A stretch of DNA of 64,000 nt from Zoroaster sp. YZ-2022 (GCA_029582265.1 CM055816.1:97933446-97997445), one strand, 5' to 3'. Positions 22,022 to 33,557 are shown, numbered from the stretch's first letter. Notes: generated from the sequence alone by a model not told the origin. Translations and numbers: made by a program.

Positions 22022-22158
22022 CCCGACATGCCCCGACACTTTCCAGGTCAGAATGACCCAAAAAGTTGGGTCAGATTATTTGACCCAGAAAACAAGTCAC
22101 ATAATCTGACCCAATTTTCCGGGGTCATTCTCACCTGGAAAGGGTCGGGACATATCCA
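22022..22158. repeat. Long near-perfect hairpin
   Basis: Left arm CCCGACACTTTCCAGGTCAG, AATGACCC and GTTGGGTCAGATTAT. Right arm ATAATCTGACCCAA, GGGGTCATTCTCACCTGG and AAAGGGTCGGG. Arms of about 55 bases pair with few mismatches around a loop of about 20 bases. It is a foldback MITE or a short hairpin RNA gene; no flanking duplication was found. Confidence 0.75.
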
Positions 22159-22480
22159 ACCCGGACTCACGTTAATGTTGACCCGGATTCCGAGTCTAAT
22201 GAGATAAGCATGTCTTCCATGTAACATTCAACTGAATCATAACATTATAAACTGTTAAATTTGCATAGAAAATTGCCATAAATAAGTGCATATTTCTATA
22301 AGCAACACATGCTTACCTTGTTAGGATGGCCTAGGAGACAACACATTGTAATTTGAAGGATAACTGTAAAATGAAAAGAAACAAACAATTAAATGATCTT
22401 CTGATTGTTATATGTATTTATTTCTCTTTAACTGTTGAAAATACATGTTCATAAATAGTCATTTTAAAGTTATTGTTTAA

Positions 22481-22675
22481 AGGTAGTATTGCCACGTATC
22501 AACAGGGCATGGAATCAGAGTTCAAGTTCTAGATTAACTCAGTGACTGAAAATAATACTCACGTGGTAAGGTCATAAATGAGCCAGTAATTTTCAGTTAC
22601 TGTGTTCATATTAAACTAAGACACCGATTCCATGCCCTGTAGAAAGTCTGCTCTGATCGTGACAATACTGTCCCT
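22481..22675. mobile_element. 195-bp MITE flanked by TTAA
   Basis: Terminal inverted repeats AGGTAGTATTGCCACG and (reverse) AGGGACAGTATTGTCACG are flanked on both sides by TTAA (22477-22480, 22676-22679). An inner inverted repeat CAGGGCATGGAATC/GATTCCATGCCCTG is perfect. TTAA duplication with purine-starting ends fits a Kolobok- or piggyBac-mobilised non-autonomous element. No coding capacity. Confidence 0.8.
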
Positions 22676-23870
22676 TTAATATCTTTACTTGTGTTATGGG
22701 ATTGATGGTCAGTACTTGGGTTGAAATATCCCAATGCTTGCATAAAAATACATAGGAACTTTAAATTGGGTAATCTGCGAAAATGTAGACTAACATACCT
22801 ATGCAATGAAGATTGTTTACATGGCCCAACTCCCAGGGATTCACAGTCGGCAATATACATTTTACTAGATCACCCAACATATACTGTTTAATAACTACAC
22901 TCATGAGGATTTTTGGGTTCAGTCAAAAAAATAATTCTTCAGTACAATCATTGTTATATGTTTACAAACATACCTAGAAAGACCTAGATGTGTCTTAAGG
23001 TTCTGAAAAAACAATTCCCATGAAGGTACAGACTGCCACAGATAGGATAGGTCCATATAAATTAATTTGAAACATACATTAACTCCTTTGAAGAATGGAT
23101 CAACTTCAACTGCTGGCCATTGGATCACAAAGTTATACGGACTCTGACACACCTCGAAGCAGTACTAACACAAAATGGCTGTTTGTGTGTGACACATTTG
23201 TATGACAAGGGTTTAATGGTTCCAATCTGGAGTGAAAAGGGGGGATATTATTTTAAAAGATATGATGGGTTGTATACAATGACATGTACATGTACAATTT
23301 ATGCTATAAGATACATGTATGTTCAATATATACCGATGAATATATGTTGGTGTGGTCCAAACTCAGCATAGATGGTGATGCTACATGCCGAAGAATTCAT
23401 AAGGCCTATAAAGTGATGGTGAATCAATCACTTATTCAATGTAAAAAGAAACAAACATTTTAAGCATTCTCAATTGAATGACCACACATCTTGTACAGAT
23501 TTGATGCACCATTATGCCTGTGTACTTCAAATGATTTGCATGCTACTGGGTTTGTCACCAGATTCCCAGCATGCACTTGAAATGACAACAGGTTATTAAC
23601 AGTCATGTCCTTACCACTAATACCAGTCAATAAATGACTTGGTGGCATCCTATAATGACTATAGAGTTTGTATGCTCTTCACCCACTTACCTCTGACGGG
23701 GAATAAGGAAGGAGCAAGCTTGCACCTCATCCTCACTACAAACTCAGTCTGGACAATCTGTGGACAATAACATAATTGAATAAGAAATATTTTTGTGTAA
23801 TTTAGAAGCCAATTAGGGATAAGGCTGTTCCAGGTAGCCATGTATCTGGATGACTGAAACAGTCAGCTTG
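22676..23870. other. No gene seen
   Basis: AT-rich sequence with short open frames lacking any recognised motif. Confidence 0.4.
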
Positions 23871-23879
23871 CAGCTTTCA

Positions 23880-24060
23880 GGTCAACTCGTACCTTCGCCA
23901 ACTCGTACCTTCGCCAACTCGTACCTTTACCAACTCGTACCTGCACTATAGTCAACTCGTACCTGCACTATAGTCAACTCGTACCTTCACTCGCACCTTC
24001 ACTGTTTAGTCAACTCGTACCTTCTCTATAGTCACCTCGTATAGTCAATGCAACAGTTAA
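23880..24060. repeat. CAACTCGTACCTTC minisatellite
   Basis: The core CAACTCGTACCT recurs about nine times with spacers such as TCGC and GCACTATAGT, giving periods of 15 and about 24 bases. Confidence 0.88.
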
Positions 24061-25090
24061 ATCATCTCGTACATGGTGTCATCACAATTTGGACGGCCGA
24101 TAGGCTTCCCTTTTACGAATGTTTTCCCTTTTACGAATGTTTTAATAATTGCGCAGTATCGCAGTTTCAAAATGAAGGGTTACTTTTCAATTGCGCTGTA
24201 TTGGTAATATTTATATGTGTTGCACAATAAAAGAATGTTTTTATGTTTTTTTATTTTGTACAAATCTTCCTTTGAATTTTTTGTTGCTAAACTTTTTTAT
24301 TCTAAAGTGATGCATGAATTCCCAGTGCGGTCAAGATTAACTTCGGGACATCACAAAGGATGGATGGCTAATTATGATGCCATTGACAGGGAACGATTTC
24401 GTTCAAATATTTTGCATAGCAAAACTGCGATGCAAAAACTTAATTTGCATAGCAACATTATTTTTTTGTATAGCAATCTGTGAATTTTGTGTAGCAAATA
24501 AAAAAATGCTTAAAATTACAGTATGTAGTGTGCATAGCTAAAGGTGTTTTTTAAGGCTTTACTGTCGTTTGGTTCATAATATGAATGTCCAAATTTTAAC
24601 AGAAATAATAATGTTTAGTGTCCGGAAATTAGTGTAACCGTTATTTTGCCAAATTGCAATCATTCATGAAAGTTAGTCCTCCGTCCATTTTCTTTTTTTG
24701 TTTACATTATTATCATGATTGACATCGGCAACATCACAAAAACGCCATTAACAATAATTCTTTAATGACAACAGTGTGGTGACATCGGCGACATCAGTAC
24801 ATGACCTTCTGTACAATACCAGTGCCACACTCCGGCACACTGATGTTAACGTTATAACCATAGTTGTGTACAGTCATTATCTATACTAAAACGAACATAC
24901 ATGTATTAATAATGTGAAAGATTACATACCTTCAAATGAAACCAAGTAATGAAGACCCCTTCCATTAATTGTGCAACGATTCTCAAACGATCAGTTAGAC
25001 GAAAATAAACGACATCGTTTCGTAGTTAAAAATGGCGGTTGGAAAAATGTGACCTGCGTGACGTATTTCTTTTCGTCCAATCAAACTGGC
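24061..25090. other. No gene seen
   Basis: AT-rich, with a short GCATAGCAA-type word cluster near 24410-24500. No recognised gene. Confidence 0.4.
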
Positions 25091-25094
25091 TGAG

Positions 25095-25895
25095 TTGCTG
25101 ACATGACGTCACCGATAAGAACATTGTCCCAATGATAAAAACTAACACAATGCCAATGTTGGTGTCCGACTAAAACCCAACGTTGGTCCAACATGATCGC
25201 CAGCGTAATTCCAATGTTATATTGCCGACCTAGAGCCAACATTGGCCCAATGTAAGAAACTAACACAATGCCAATGTCGGTGTCCGACTAAAAAACAACG
25301 TTGGTCCAACATCGATCGCCAACGTAATTCAAAGTTATACTGCCGACCTAGAGCCAACATTGGCCCAATGTTAAAAACTAACACAATGCCAATGTCGGTG
25401 TCCGACTAAAAATCGACGTTGGTCCAACATCGATCGCCAAAGTAATGCCAATGTTATATTGGCCCAATGTAAGAAACTAACACAATGCCAATGTCGGTGT
25501 CCGACTATAAAACAACGTTGGTCCAACATCGATCGCCAACGTAATTCCAATGTTATATTGCCGACCTAGAGACAACATTGGCCCAATGTTGAAACTAACA
25601 CAATGCCAATGTCAGTGTCTGACTAAAAACCAACGTTGGTCCAACATCGATCGCCAACATAATACCAATGTTATATTGCCGACCTAGAGGCAACATTGGC
25701 CCAATGTCTGCAACCAACATGATGCCAATGCCGATGTTGCCGATTAATTGCCAACATTGGCTCAACATAAGCAGCCACCATAATGCCAACGCCGATGTTG
25801 GCGATGTAATGCCAACATTGAGCCAACATCAAAAGCTGACATAATGCCAACGCCAACGTTGCCGACCAATTGCCAACGTTGGCCCAATGTATGAA
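25095..25895. repeat. CCAACGTTGG-type tandem array 2
   Basis: About six units of roughly 118 bp share ACACAATGCCAATGTCGGTG, then TCCGACTAAAA, AACGTTGGTCCAACATCGAT and GCCGACCTAGAGCCAACATT. The last part shifts to related words (CCAACGCCGATGTTGG). The internal motif CCAAYRTTGG matches array 1, but the unit differs in length and order. Confidence 0.85.
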
Positions 25896-25924
25896 TAGAG
25901 CTGCAACTTTAGTATGTTTCAATG

Positions 25925-26355
25925 AAGAAAAACAAGTCACACTATTTTTTGTGTTCGGAGATAAACTTTTATTCTGACTGGAGATCAACAGTAATACATA
26001 ACGTTTACAAATAAAGAAAGGGAGAGAGCGTTTGTGGAGTTGTTGTTTGCTGTGTTTGAAAACAGAGTGGCCTAACTTAACATATGGTAAGAATACTTGT
26101 AAGGCTGACTATCCCCAAAGTAATACAACTATAGACAAGAAGTCTGAGAGCAAAGCTTAAAGTGAGGTGATGACATGTGGTGAAGGTAGGTCAAAGCAAT
26201 AAAAGTGGACCTTGAAGTGGTTATCAATTACGAAGCTTGGCAATACAGGGTCAAATAGTACAACAAACACTGAGAATACTGTATGGGAAAATATACAATG
26301 GATTAGAATTACAAATGTTTCTATGTTTACATGGAAGAAAGCACTACAGGAGCCC
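25925..26355 (-). repeat. Gypsy B 3' LTR (putative)
   Basis: On the minus strand it follows the polypurine tract and starts TGTAGTGCTTTC. It contains an AATAAA near its end (about 25965). The 5' LTR is not in the window, so the borders are inferred. Confidence 0.55.
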
Positions 26356-26419
26356 CCTTCCAGTGAGTGGCTGATAAAAAAATAAGAATGATAATAAATT
26401 AAGAACGAACGAGTGTGAT

Positions 26420-27690
26420 ATAGCGTTTGTGCCAATGAACAGTACGGCCTGGACGGGACGTACGAATGGGTGGACTGTCCGATGATGGGGGAAATATGTT
26501 CAGTAGTTACGCGGGCAGGGGGTTTAACTGCTGGGGCAGGCTGTTCGGGTGTTAGGGGAACAGGATGTGTGTCCTTAGTAATATCAAAATGGGCACATTT
26601 GAGGCGATCGATGCTAATTGTGTCCTTGCGGTTGGTCAGTTCAAGTACAAAATGCTTGGCTGAGCGACTGAGTACTTTGAAAGGGCCATCATAGGGTGGT
26701 TGAAGGGGTTTCCGTACAGCGTCACGGCAGACAAAAACATGGGTGCATGTTTGCAAACCACAAGAAACATGAATATTAGTTCGTTGTTGAGAACGACTCG
26801 TAGGCGGTCGGAGACATTGCATTGCGCGTTGTAGACGATGGACAGAAGGCAGCTGTGTCCAAAGTAGAAATATCGGAGGTCGTGTCAAAAAAAAATCCTG
26901 GCAAGCGAAGAGTGGTACCATACACATGCTCAGCGACACTGTGACCAAAATCTGACTTGACTGCAGTGCGAATTCCAAGCAGAACGAGCGGTAAGGTCTC
27001 TGTCCAGTTGGATGCGTCAACTTGTGATTTAAGGGATGCTTTGCGTTGTCTGTGGAAACGTTCCACCAGGCCTGCGTACCAAGTAGGTTAGCCAGGACGC
27101 GGAAAAGCGCGGATTCAAACTGGGCTCCACGATCGGTGGTGATAATCGATGGAACGCCGAATGTGGCAACCCATCGCGTTAAAAACGCACGAGCAACCGT
27201 TTCGGCTGTGATGTCAGGCAGGGGAATGGCGTCTGGCCAACGTGTGAAACGATCGATGCAGGTCAGCATGTATGTATGTCCATTAGACGGTGGTAATGGG
27301 CCAACAAGATCAATGTGAACATGTGAAAATCGGGCCTCCGGGGTAGAGAACTGAGAAAGGGGTGCAAAGGTATGGCGGTGGACCTTTGATCGCTGACATG
27401 GTATGCACAATTTCGCCCATTGTCTCACCTCACGGTTAATACCTGGCCAAACATAGCGATCCGTGAGGAAGCGTTGCATAGCACGAACTCCAGGGTGTGA
27501 CAGGGAATGCAGCCCGTCACATACCGCGCGGCGTAACTCAACTGGAACGAACGGACGTGGGTTTCCAGTAGAAACGTCACAAATTAATGTTGTGTCACAT
27601 GACGGGAGAGGAACTTCTCCGAAATTGAGCGAGGATGATGATGATGTGCGCAGTTGCGTAAGTTCCTCACTGGCTTTCTTTTTGTAATTC
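26420..27690 (-). pseudogene. Gypsy B integrase
   Basis: Frame 27824-26157 shows the zinc site (HSLSHPGVRAMQRFL, CIPCQRSKVH) and core (HVHIDLVGPLPPSNGHTYML, TTDRGAQFESALFRVLANLL). A frameshift near 27060 moves the catalytic-Glu segment (MERFHRQRKASLKSQVDASN, LPLVLLGIRTAVKSDFG) to another frame. The original frame then resumes with a C-terminal YDGPFKVLSRSAKHFVLEL region. It runs on through the LTR, giving a spurious tail. Confidence 0.83.
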
Positions 27691-28104
27691 CGCCATTTTG
27701 CGGAAATCGATGAGGGAAGAATGATCCGTGCGCAGGGTGTTAAGTTCAACACGAGATAGGGCGTCCGCTGCGGGGTTATCTCCACCTTTAACGTGTCTGA
27801 TATCGCAGGTAAACTGTGAAACAAAATTGAGGTGGCGAATTTGGCTAGGGGAGTGACGGTCCGTTGTGGTGCCGAGAGCGTATGTGAGCGGTTTGTGGTC
27901 CGTTAGCGCATGAAAATGACGACCTTCGAGTGAGTGACGAGAATGGCGGATGGCGAGGTATATTGCGAAAAGTTCACGATCAAATGTGCTGTAACGTGTC
28001 TCTGCTGGTTGAAGTCTCTTGGAGAAGAATGCGAGTGGTTGCCATGCATTGGCAACTCGTTGTTGAAGAACAGCTCCCACGGCGATATTCAAAGCATCTG
28101 TCAT
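27667..28104 (-). pseudogene. Gypsy B RNase H
   Basis: Contains [40 protein letters not shown] and REL. It also has FHALTDHKPLTYALGTTTDR and IRHVKGGDNPAADALSRVEL. These are the D-E-D residues and C-terminal words of Gypsy RNase H. The frame is open to about 28104; the thumb/connection region upstream is frameshifted. Confidence 0.85.
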
Positions 28105-28330
28105 GACGCACAGAGGCGCGTCGGGCTTTGGATGAGCAAGGAGAGTGGCATTAGCGAGAGCCGCTTTGATAGCGTGAAATGAAGCTGTAGCAGTGTTATT
28201 CCAAGGGAGAGGTGCAGATTTTTTTTTGCGTTAGGTAGCAGATCGGTGAGCGGTTGAAGGACCTGCGAACGGGGAATAAAACGGTGTTAGAAGTTGACGA
28301 GACCGAGGAATTCACGGTGATAGAAACAAG

Positions 28331-29016
28331 TGTATGAAATGTTGAAATAAAGTTGTTGAAAGATTATTATAAAGTTGAATGTGTGATGTCTTTTTATTCT
28401 TTAGGTACTTGTGCATACTGCTAGATCATTGTCTTTGAAAAACATGGTATGTGGTTTCAGTTCCAATGCATTTCAATCTTAAAATGACAGTCAAGAAGGA
28501 AAAAAAAAACCGACCAACTGACCCCTTCAAATATTTTCACTGGAGGGCAACTCAACATTTCTTGGCCTTATGGACGTTAATGTAAACTTCTCTAAGCACT
28601 TCGGTAACTTTTACGTAACATTTGTAATTTTTTCTTCTTACTTGTTAATTGGGAATTTGTTTATTTACGTGAAAATTTAGTATTGTTTTTTCGACAACTT
28701 TTACTTAATATCAGTTTTAATTTACATAACTTTATTTACATATTTATTTTTACAAGTTGTTTCGAGAGTGTAGAAATGACTACGCCACCTATTACTCATG
28801 AACCCTCAATAAGTACAAGGTGTCACTTTTTACTCTTTTTTATTCGACAAGTCTGGAAAACAATAATCTGAATAAAGTACAGAAACACATCGATGTTTAT
28901 CTATCGGACTAATATTTATGCTTCTTGACACACACACAAATAGTTAAAGGGAAGATTGAAATCTTAATTAGAAACGTCCATGCTTATCATTGACAAATGA
29001 TGCCGTTGTTCTCTAA
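28331..29016. other. No gene seen
   Basis: AT-rich sequence between Gypsy B and the MITE; no recognisable feature. Confidence 0.45.
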
Positions 29017-29658
29017 TGCCCCAGTCACACTGGAGGATACGACAACTTACAACAGGTTACGATCGTCTGCGACTGGAAATTACAAGGAATCGTAGAAAAG
29101 TCCTGCGACAAGTCTCGGGTGTTTGCGGGTGGTCTTGGGTAGTCGCAAGACCGAATTCGGTCTTGGGGAGGTTTTCGATCATGTTCAAAAACCTGGCTGC
29201 GACCAAACTGGTCGTAGCTGGTCGTAGTTAGGTCTTCAATAGTCGTGCGATGGTCGTGCAACAAGTCTTGGGTGGTCTTACGTAGTCGTGGTTCATCGTG
29301 GGACTATCCAGTCGTCCAACAGTCGCACGACTATGCACGACTATTCGCACGACTTCACACGACTATGCGTGACTAGTCTTGCGACTGCACGACAAGTCGT
29401 GCGAATAGTCGTGACTAGTCGTGCGACTGATCCTTGACAATCGTAGGTAGTCTTGGGTGATCGTACGACAAGTCCCTCAAGGTCTTGCGACCAGTCGTGC
29501 TATCAGTTGGCTACAAGTCGCAGACCAGTCGGGGACAGGTCTTATTGTGTGACTGCTAGGCCGACATCGCAGAAAAAACCTACGACCGGGCCAAGACCGC
29601 CCTAGGTCGCACGACTGACATGGTCGTAGGCAATCGCAGCTCAAATGTGACTGGGCCA
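29017..29658. mobile_element. Foldback MITE with GTCGTGCGAC repeats
   Basis: Ends are inverted repeats: TGCCCCAGTCACACT on the left and AATGTGACTGGGCC on the right. The interior is a dense mosaic of GTCGTGCGAC, AGTCGTGCG, GGTCGTAG and CGACTAT words that fold on each other around the centre (about 29330-29430). No coding frame. Superfamily not assignable from ends alone. Confidence 0.75.
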
Positions 29659-29823
29659 TAAGATCACAACAGTGTCACATCTTGCCCATTCCCCAAGGAA
29701 ACATTTATTTAAAAGAAGTTTACTAATAATAATTATAATAAACGAGTTACTAATAAAAGATAAATTAACGTTTAAGCACAAACCGACCTTGATGTTGCAT
29801 CTTGCCCACTTTGACATCTTTTA

Positions 29824-29905
29824 GATTGAAATTCACTCAAATTTAAACTAGGGACAACTATTTACCAATTTGTCACGAGTTTCAATCGGTTTGAGTGAAT
29901 TTCAA
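29824..29905. repeat. Hairpin, 18-base arms
   Basis: TTGAAATTCACTCAAA and TTTGAGTGAATTTCAA are exact inverted copies about 48 bases apart. Confidence 0.75.
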
Positions 29906-30590
29906 TGTTAAACATTTATGATTTCAACACATATATGTAACATCATATCTACTTTTTTTTCCAGAATTTACATGATATAATCATCATTTAGAGAAACCCT
30001 ATTTTAGAAATGATTTCAGAACCAGATGGGTTTTTCACGAATTAAACGATTTTCCATATCTGGTCTCCGCGCGTCTGTTTTTGTTGTTGTTGTTTTTTTT
30101 TTAAATACTATTTGTTTATTATTATTATTTTATTTTGCTATGAAACGATTGCAGGTAAAATTGCTGGATCGATGGGAATTCTGCCTTGTCCGATTTGTAA
30201 GGCCTTTCTTAGCCACAATACTTCGTATATGGGGAATTTGGTTCCCGCGTATACGTGTACCACGTATTTCCCTGTTAGGGAAAAACACGCGTCACCACAC
30301 TGATGTTTGGACCTTACAGGAGATAAATGTCAGTTCACATTTATTCTAAGATCGAACTTTTGTCTCACATGGAAGTATATCTAGTTGGAAATGTTTGACT
30401 TCGTTTACATACCATCAGAAAAAAAAACTAGAATCCTCGTAAGTGGTGTTTGCTCATCTGTTGCTTCGGTAAGTGATTTGTCGATCATTAAATTTTTTTA
30501 AATGGTATATAAGATACCTAATGCATCGTTCGTTTTAAATACAATACACGTATTATAGGCGTGTTAGTTGACTTATGTTACATGGAATGA
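29906..30590. other. No gene seen
   Basis: AT-rich sequence with T and A homopolymers; no recognisable gene. Confidence 0.4.
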
Positions 30591-30597
30591 ACTCGGC

Positions 30598-30825
30598 CTA
30601 TGTTAGTCTCGGTTCAAAACTTCGAAATCTTCTGTCCAAGAGGCTGCACACCCAAGGTATCGTTGATGGTCTCGCACCCAGCTGCAATAAGTTGCCAATG
30701 ACAATTCTGTGGTCTATTAAGTCAAAGGCTTTGCTGAAGTCAGTTACTATAACGATGTTGTGGCTCATGGGCTCTCTGCATGGCAAGGTGTTCATTAACT
30801 TAATCAAAATGTGAGATGGAAACAC
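30598..30825 (-). pseudogene. LINE reverse-transcriptase fragment
   Basis: Reads NIVIVTDFSKAFDLIDHRIV then GNLLQLGARPSTIPWVCSLL, the motif 3 region of CR1/Jockey-type RT with its catalytic Asp. Isolated fragment of about 75 codons. Confidence 0.75.
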
Positions 30826-31269
30826 CCATGCGGTTACCGAATTGGTTTGGATCCAATCTATGTCTGCTATAATCCTAAAATTAAACGAGTCTAAAGACGA
30901 TGTTTGATTGGGAATCCATTATGATGTAGCGAATGAGATCACATGATATAGTGCTCGCCGCCCAGAAGGATCATTCTGTAACGCAAGTTGAGTTTTACCT
31001 GAAAAAAGAAACTAGGGAAGGGAAAAGAGTTGCCCAACAACAAGAGGGGGGGGGGGGGGCTTGTGATCTCCTTTGCTACATCATAATGTCTGTTTAAAGC
31101 GAAACACACGTAACCAATTCCTTTCCAAAATTGGTTTTATGTTTCATTCAAGTTACCTTACAGAGTGCTGTATACTTTATAAAGATATGTTTCGTGCACT
31201 GCTATACATCTGGATTATTTTATATTCAACTGAATTTTACTTTCCAAAATTGTTGTGGAAAATGCAACG

Positions 31270-32220
31270 TCTTTTGCAAAAGGCTTGTTGTAATAACGTG
31301 CAAAAGTGCTGGCTCCAGACCATCCGGCTATCGTCTGGATGGGAACACCACTATTAGTCTGTGGGCTGGAGGGGTCTACCGTGCAACCCCGCCCCCCCCC
31401 CCATAACCCACTGTCACCGATATGTTTTGTTCCTTTGGATGTCCTAAACACGAACAAAAATGTTAACATTGAAAACTTTGGGTTTCACTATCTGTTCTGG
31501 CCCACTATTTGTTTGCCCTTATAATGAGCTTACGCTGATAATTCTTAGCACTATAGATCAAACATCTCAATATTACTCCATCATGCCTTCACCTATTATC
31601 ATGTAACTTGGTACAATTAATGTTCATTCATATGTCGTCATGATGACGTCATCGCTTCTTATGAAAACGACCGATATTGCACGTATATTATGCATATTTT
31701 AATTATTGGGATTTTCAAAATATCTCATTATAAGTCATTTAGTTTTTATTGTTGCCACCAAGAACAAAACAAAATAATGCTTTAAATGGGTTTGACTATG
31801 TCTAATATAACCACAAAAATGTGTTAACTTAGAAGTTAATGTTATTAATGGTATTAAGCTTAGTTGGACGTCCATATCACTACATATTGAATAATCCTTT
31901 ATTTCTCGAACATGTTTTCAATGTTAACATCTTTTTTCGTTTTTAGGACATCGAAAGGAACAACAAATATTGGTGGCGGTGGGATATGGGGGGGGGGGGG
32001 ATGCACGGTAGACTCCTTCAGCCCACAGACTATATCTCTGGCTAATGATGTAGAGGCTGCCCGAACACTGTAGGCTTTAAAAATAGAAGTATCCACACCT
32101 GCATTACTTAATGTCTTTTAATCCATCTGCTGATGGTGTCGTTAGATACTGACTTGTGAGGCTTTCTATAACTAATGAAGATATTTCTTTCAGTTCCTCT
32201 GAACTCTGCAGTGCAGGTTA
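31270..32220 (-). pseudogene. DIRS B tyrosine recombinase, split by an insertion
   Basis: Right part (minus, 32220-32033): FISYRKPHKSVSNDTISRWI, then in frame 32096 DTSIFKAYSVRAASTSLARD (the catalytic His is Tyr). Left part (minus, 31356-31225): NSGVPIQTIAGWSGASTFAR then YYNKPFAKDVAF with the Tyr nucleophile. Removing the TA-flanked insert 31357-32030 brings the two together at the usual place between these boxes. Confidence 0.8.
31357..32030. mobile_element. 674-bp TA-flanked inverted-repeat element (non-autonomous)
   Basis: About 118-120-bp terminal inverted repeats (31357-31476 and 31914-32030) begin GTCTGTGGGCT and share CTACCGTGCA, a C-rich run, TTGTTCCTTT, GATGTCCTAAA and TGTTAACATTGAAAAC. 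TA lies at both borders (31355-31356, 32031-32032), as for Tc1/mariner-type insertions. Interior has no transposase ORF. Confidence 0.85.
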
Positions 32221-32234
32221 AATATTATTTCATT

Positions 32235-32960
32235 GTCACCACCACACAATACACATGTCCGACTACAAATGGATAATGCTAGTGCAGTATCTTACATTAA
32301 TAATGTGGGTGGAATACATTGAAGAGCTTGCAATGATTTGGCACGAGATATGATGTGTCCATAAAGCTTAGATATCTGGTTATCTGCATCGCATATTCCA
32401 GTAAGATTGAATTCGCTAGCGGATTTACAATTCAGACTTACCAATATTGATACTGAACGGATGCTCAAGCCGCATTTGTTTCGGCAATTTCTTGAAATAT
32501 ATTTTGTACCCGATATTGACTTATTTGCCTCAAGATTGAATCACCAAGTGGAAACATTATTTCATTGCGACCAGACCCTGGTGCATACCCAGTTGATTTC
32601 ATGGAATAATTTCCGTTTCTATGCTTTCCCCCAATTAGCCTGATTGGCCGAGTGATTCATCAGGTCCAGGAGGACCAAGCAGAGGGTATGTTTGTTATCC
32701 CAAATTGGCCTACACAGCACTGGTTCCCCACGTTGATGAGTATAGCTTATGTCATTAACACAATCAGATCGGCAATCTCTGCAGTTGTTCAGTTTTCCAC
32801 TGGTGTTTCATTTGGTAGCCTCCCGTTGACCTCCAGATTTATGAGAAGTATATTGATTGATCATTTCCTAGACACAAGACAATCTGGGATGTTAGTGTTG
32901 TGTTACGCTACATTAGATGACTTTAAAGTTATCCCATTGCATTTTGTACCCCATCCTATT
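32235..32960 (+). pseudogene. DIRS B RNase H end and DLFASR domain (inverted block)
   Basis: Plus-strand frames read SAVSYINNVGGIH, ASHIPVRLNSLADLQFRLTN, MLKPHLFRQFLEIYFVPDID then LFASRLNHQVE, and QEDQAEGMFVIPNWPTQHWF. These are DIRS words, on the opposite strand to the rest of element B. Confidence 0.78.
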
Positions 32961-32964
32961 TGAG

Positions 32965-33480
32965 ATGCATCATATGATATATTGTTATATTTGGCTGGGA
33001 ATAAGTCCAGCTTCTAAAAGCTTCTTTGTATTCAATATTTTCAATCCACCAAGTCGGGTCTTTCCTTGCTTCTTGTGATAAACCCATTGAAGTATCATAG
33101 TCATTGTTATTGCTCCAAAGTGCCTCAATCTTATCCCATTCAAGGTGACTATAAAATAATTTACCATATAGTATGCCTGGTAAACTTGACACCAGATTTC
33201 CAAGAATGTGAGCTACCTCTCGTATCAAGGTTGATTTCTTGAGTAGCAAAGTTTTGCATGATGCATCAAGTTTGACTTACTTGTCTGTTGTTAGCGAAAT
33301 ACACATGTTCTCTGAAGCAAGTACAAAGCCCAAAATGTATAAACTGTTGCGCGTGCAGTTACTGACTTACCCTCATGAACAACGAACCCTGTTTGGGTCA
33401 TTAAATTGGTTATTTTGTCTACGTTTCTGCAACATTTTTCGTAAGTATCACCAAAACAAAAGTGAATCACCAATATAAGC
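32965..33480 (-). pseudogene. DIRS B RT end
   Basis: Minus frames read YIGDSLLF (degenerate catalytic box), GDTYEKCCRNVDKITNLMTQ, TGFVVHEGKSV, REVAHILGNLVSSLPGILYG and ARKDPTWWIENIEYKEAF. It is colinear with the RT end of element A. Confidence 0.75.
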
Positions 33481-33557
33481 TACTGACTGAAAATCTTGAG
33501 CTCAGTAGGTATGAAGGGGGATTCTTCCCTAAAAAGGGGTGTGTTTTTTGTTTTTAG

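Larger units (their letters stand above)
25925..28330 (-). mobile_element. Gypsy element B, 5' truncated
   Basis: Minus-strand order is end of RT (FYHREFLGLVNFYHRFIPRS, about 28325), RNase H (28300-27690), integrase (27690-26420), polypurine tract (ACTGGAAGGGGGC, about 26355-26367) and a 3' LTR (about 26355-25925). Gag, protease and most of RT are gone. RNase H and integrase words closely resemble those of Gypsy C inside the Polinton, so they are related families. Confidence 0.82.
31215..33480 (-). mobile_element. DIRS-type retroelement B, rearranged
   Basis: Recombinase pieces (31270-31356 and 32031-32220, minus), a RNase H/DLFASR block on the plus strand (32235-32960) and an RT end/RNase H start block on the minus strand (32956-33480) are all DIRS-type and resemble element A. 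The middle block is inverted relative to its flanks. The RT box reads YIGD instead of YIDD. A 674-bp inverted-repeat element sits inside the recombinase. Inactive. Confidence 0.8.

Noticed and set aside
21448..22207. Open frames through the CCAACGTTGG array
   Set aside because: Repeat-coded peptides (WPNVGPT-type) without independent evidence of coding.
21440..25895. CRISPR array
   Set aside because: Repeats are long, directly abutting and palindromic with no unique spacers, and the genome is animal.
26157..26420. C-terminal extension of the Gypsy B integrase
   Set aside because: The frame simply reads through the polypurine tract and LTR.
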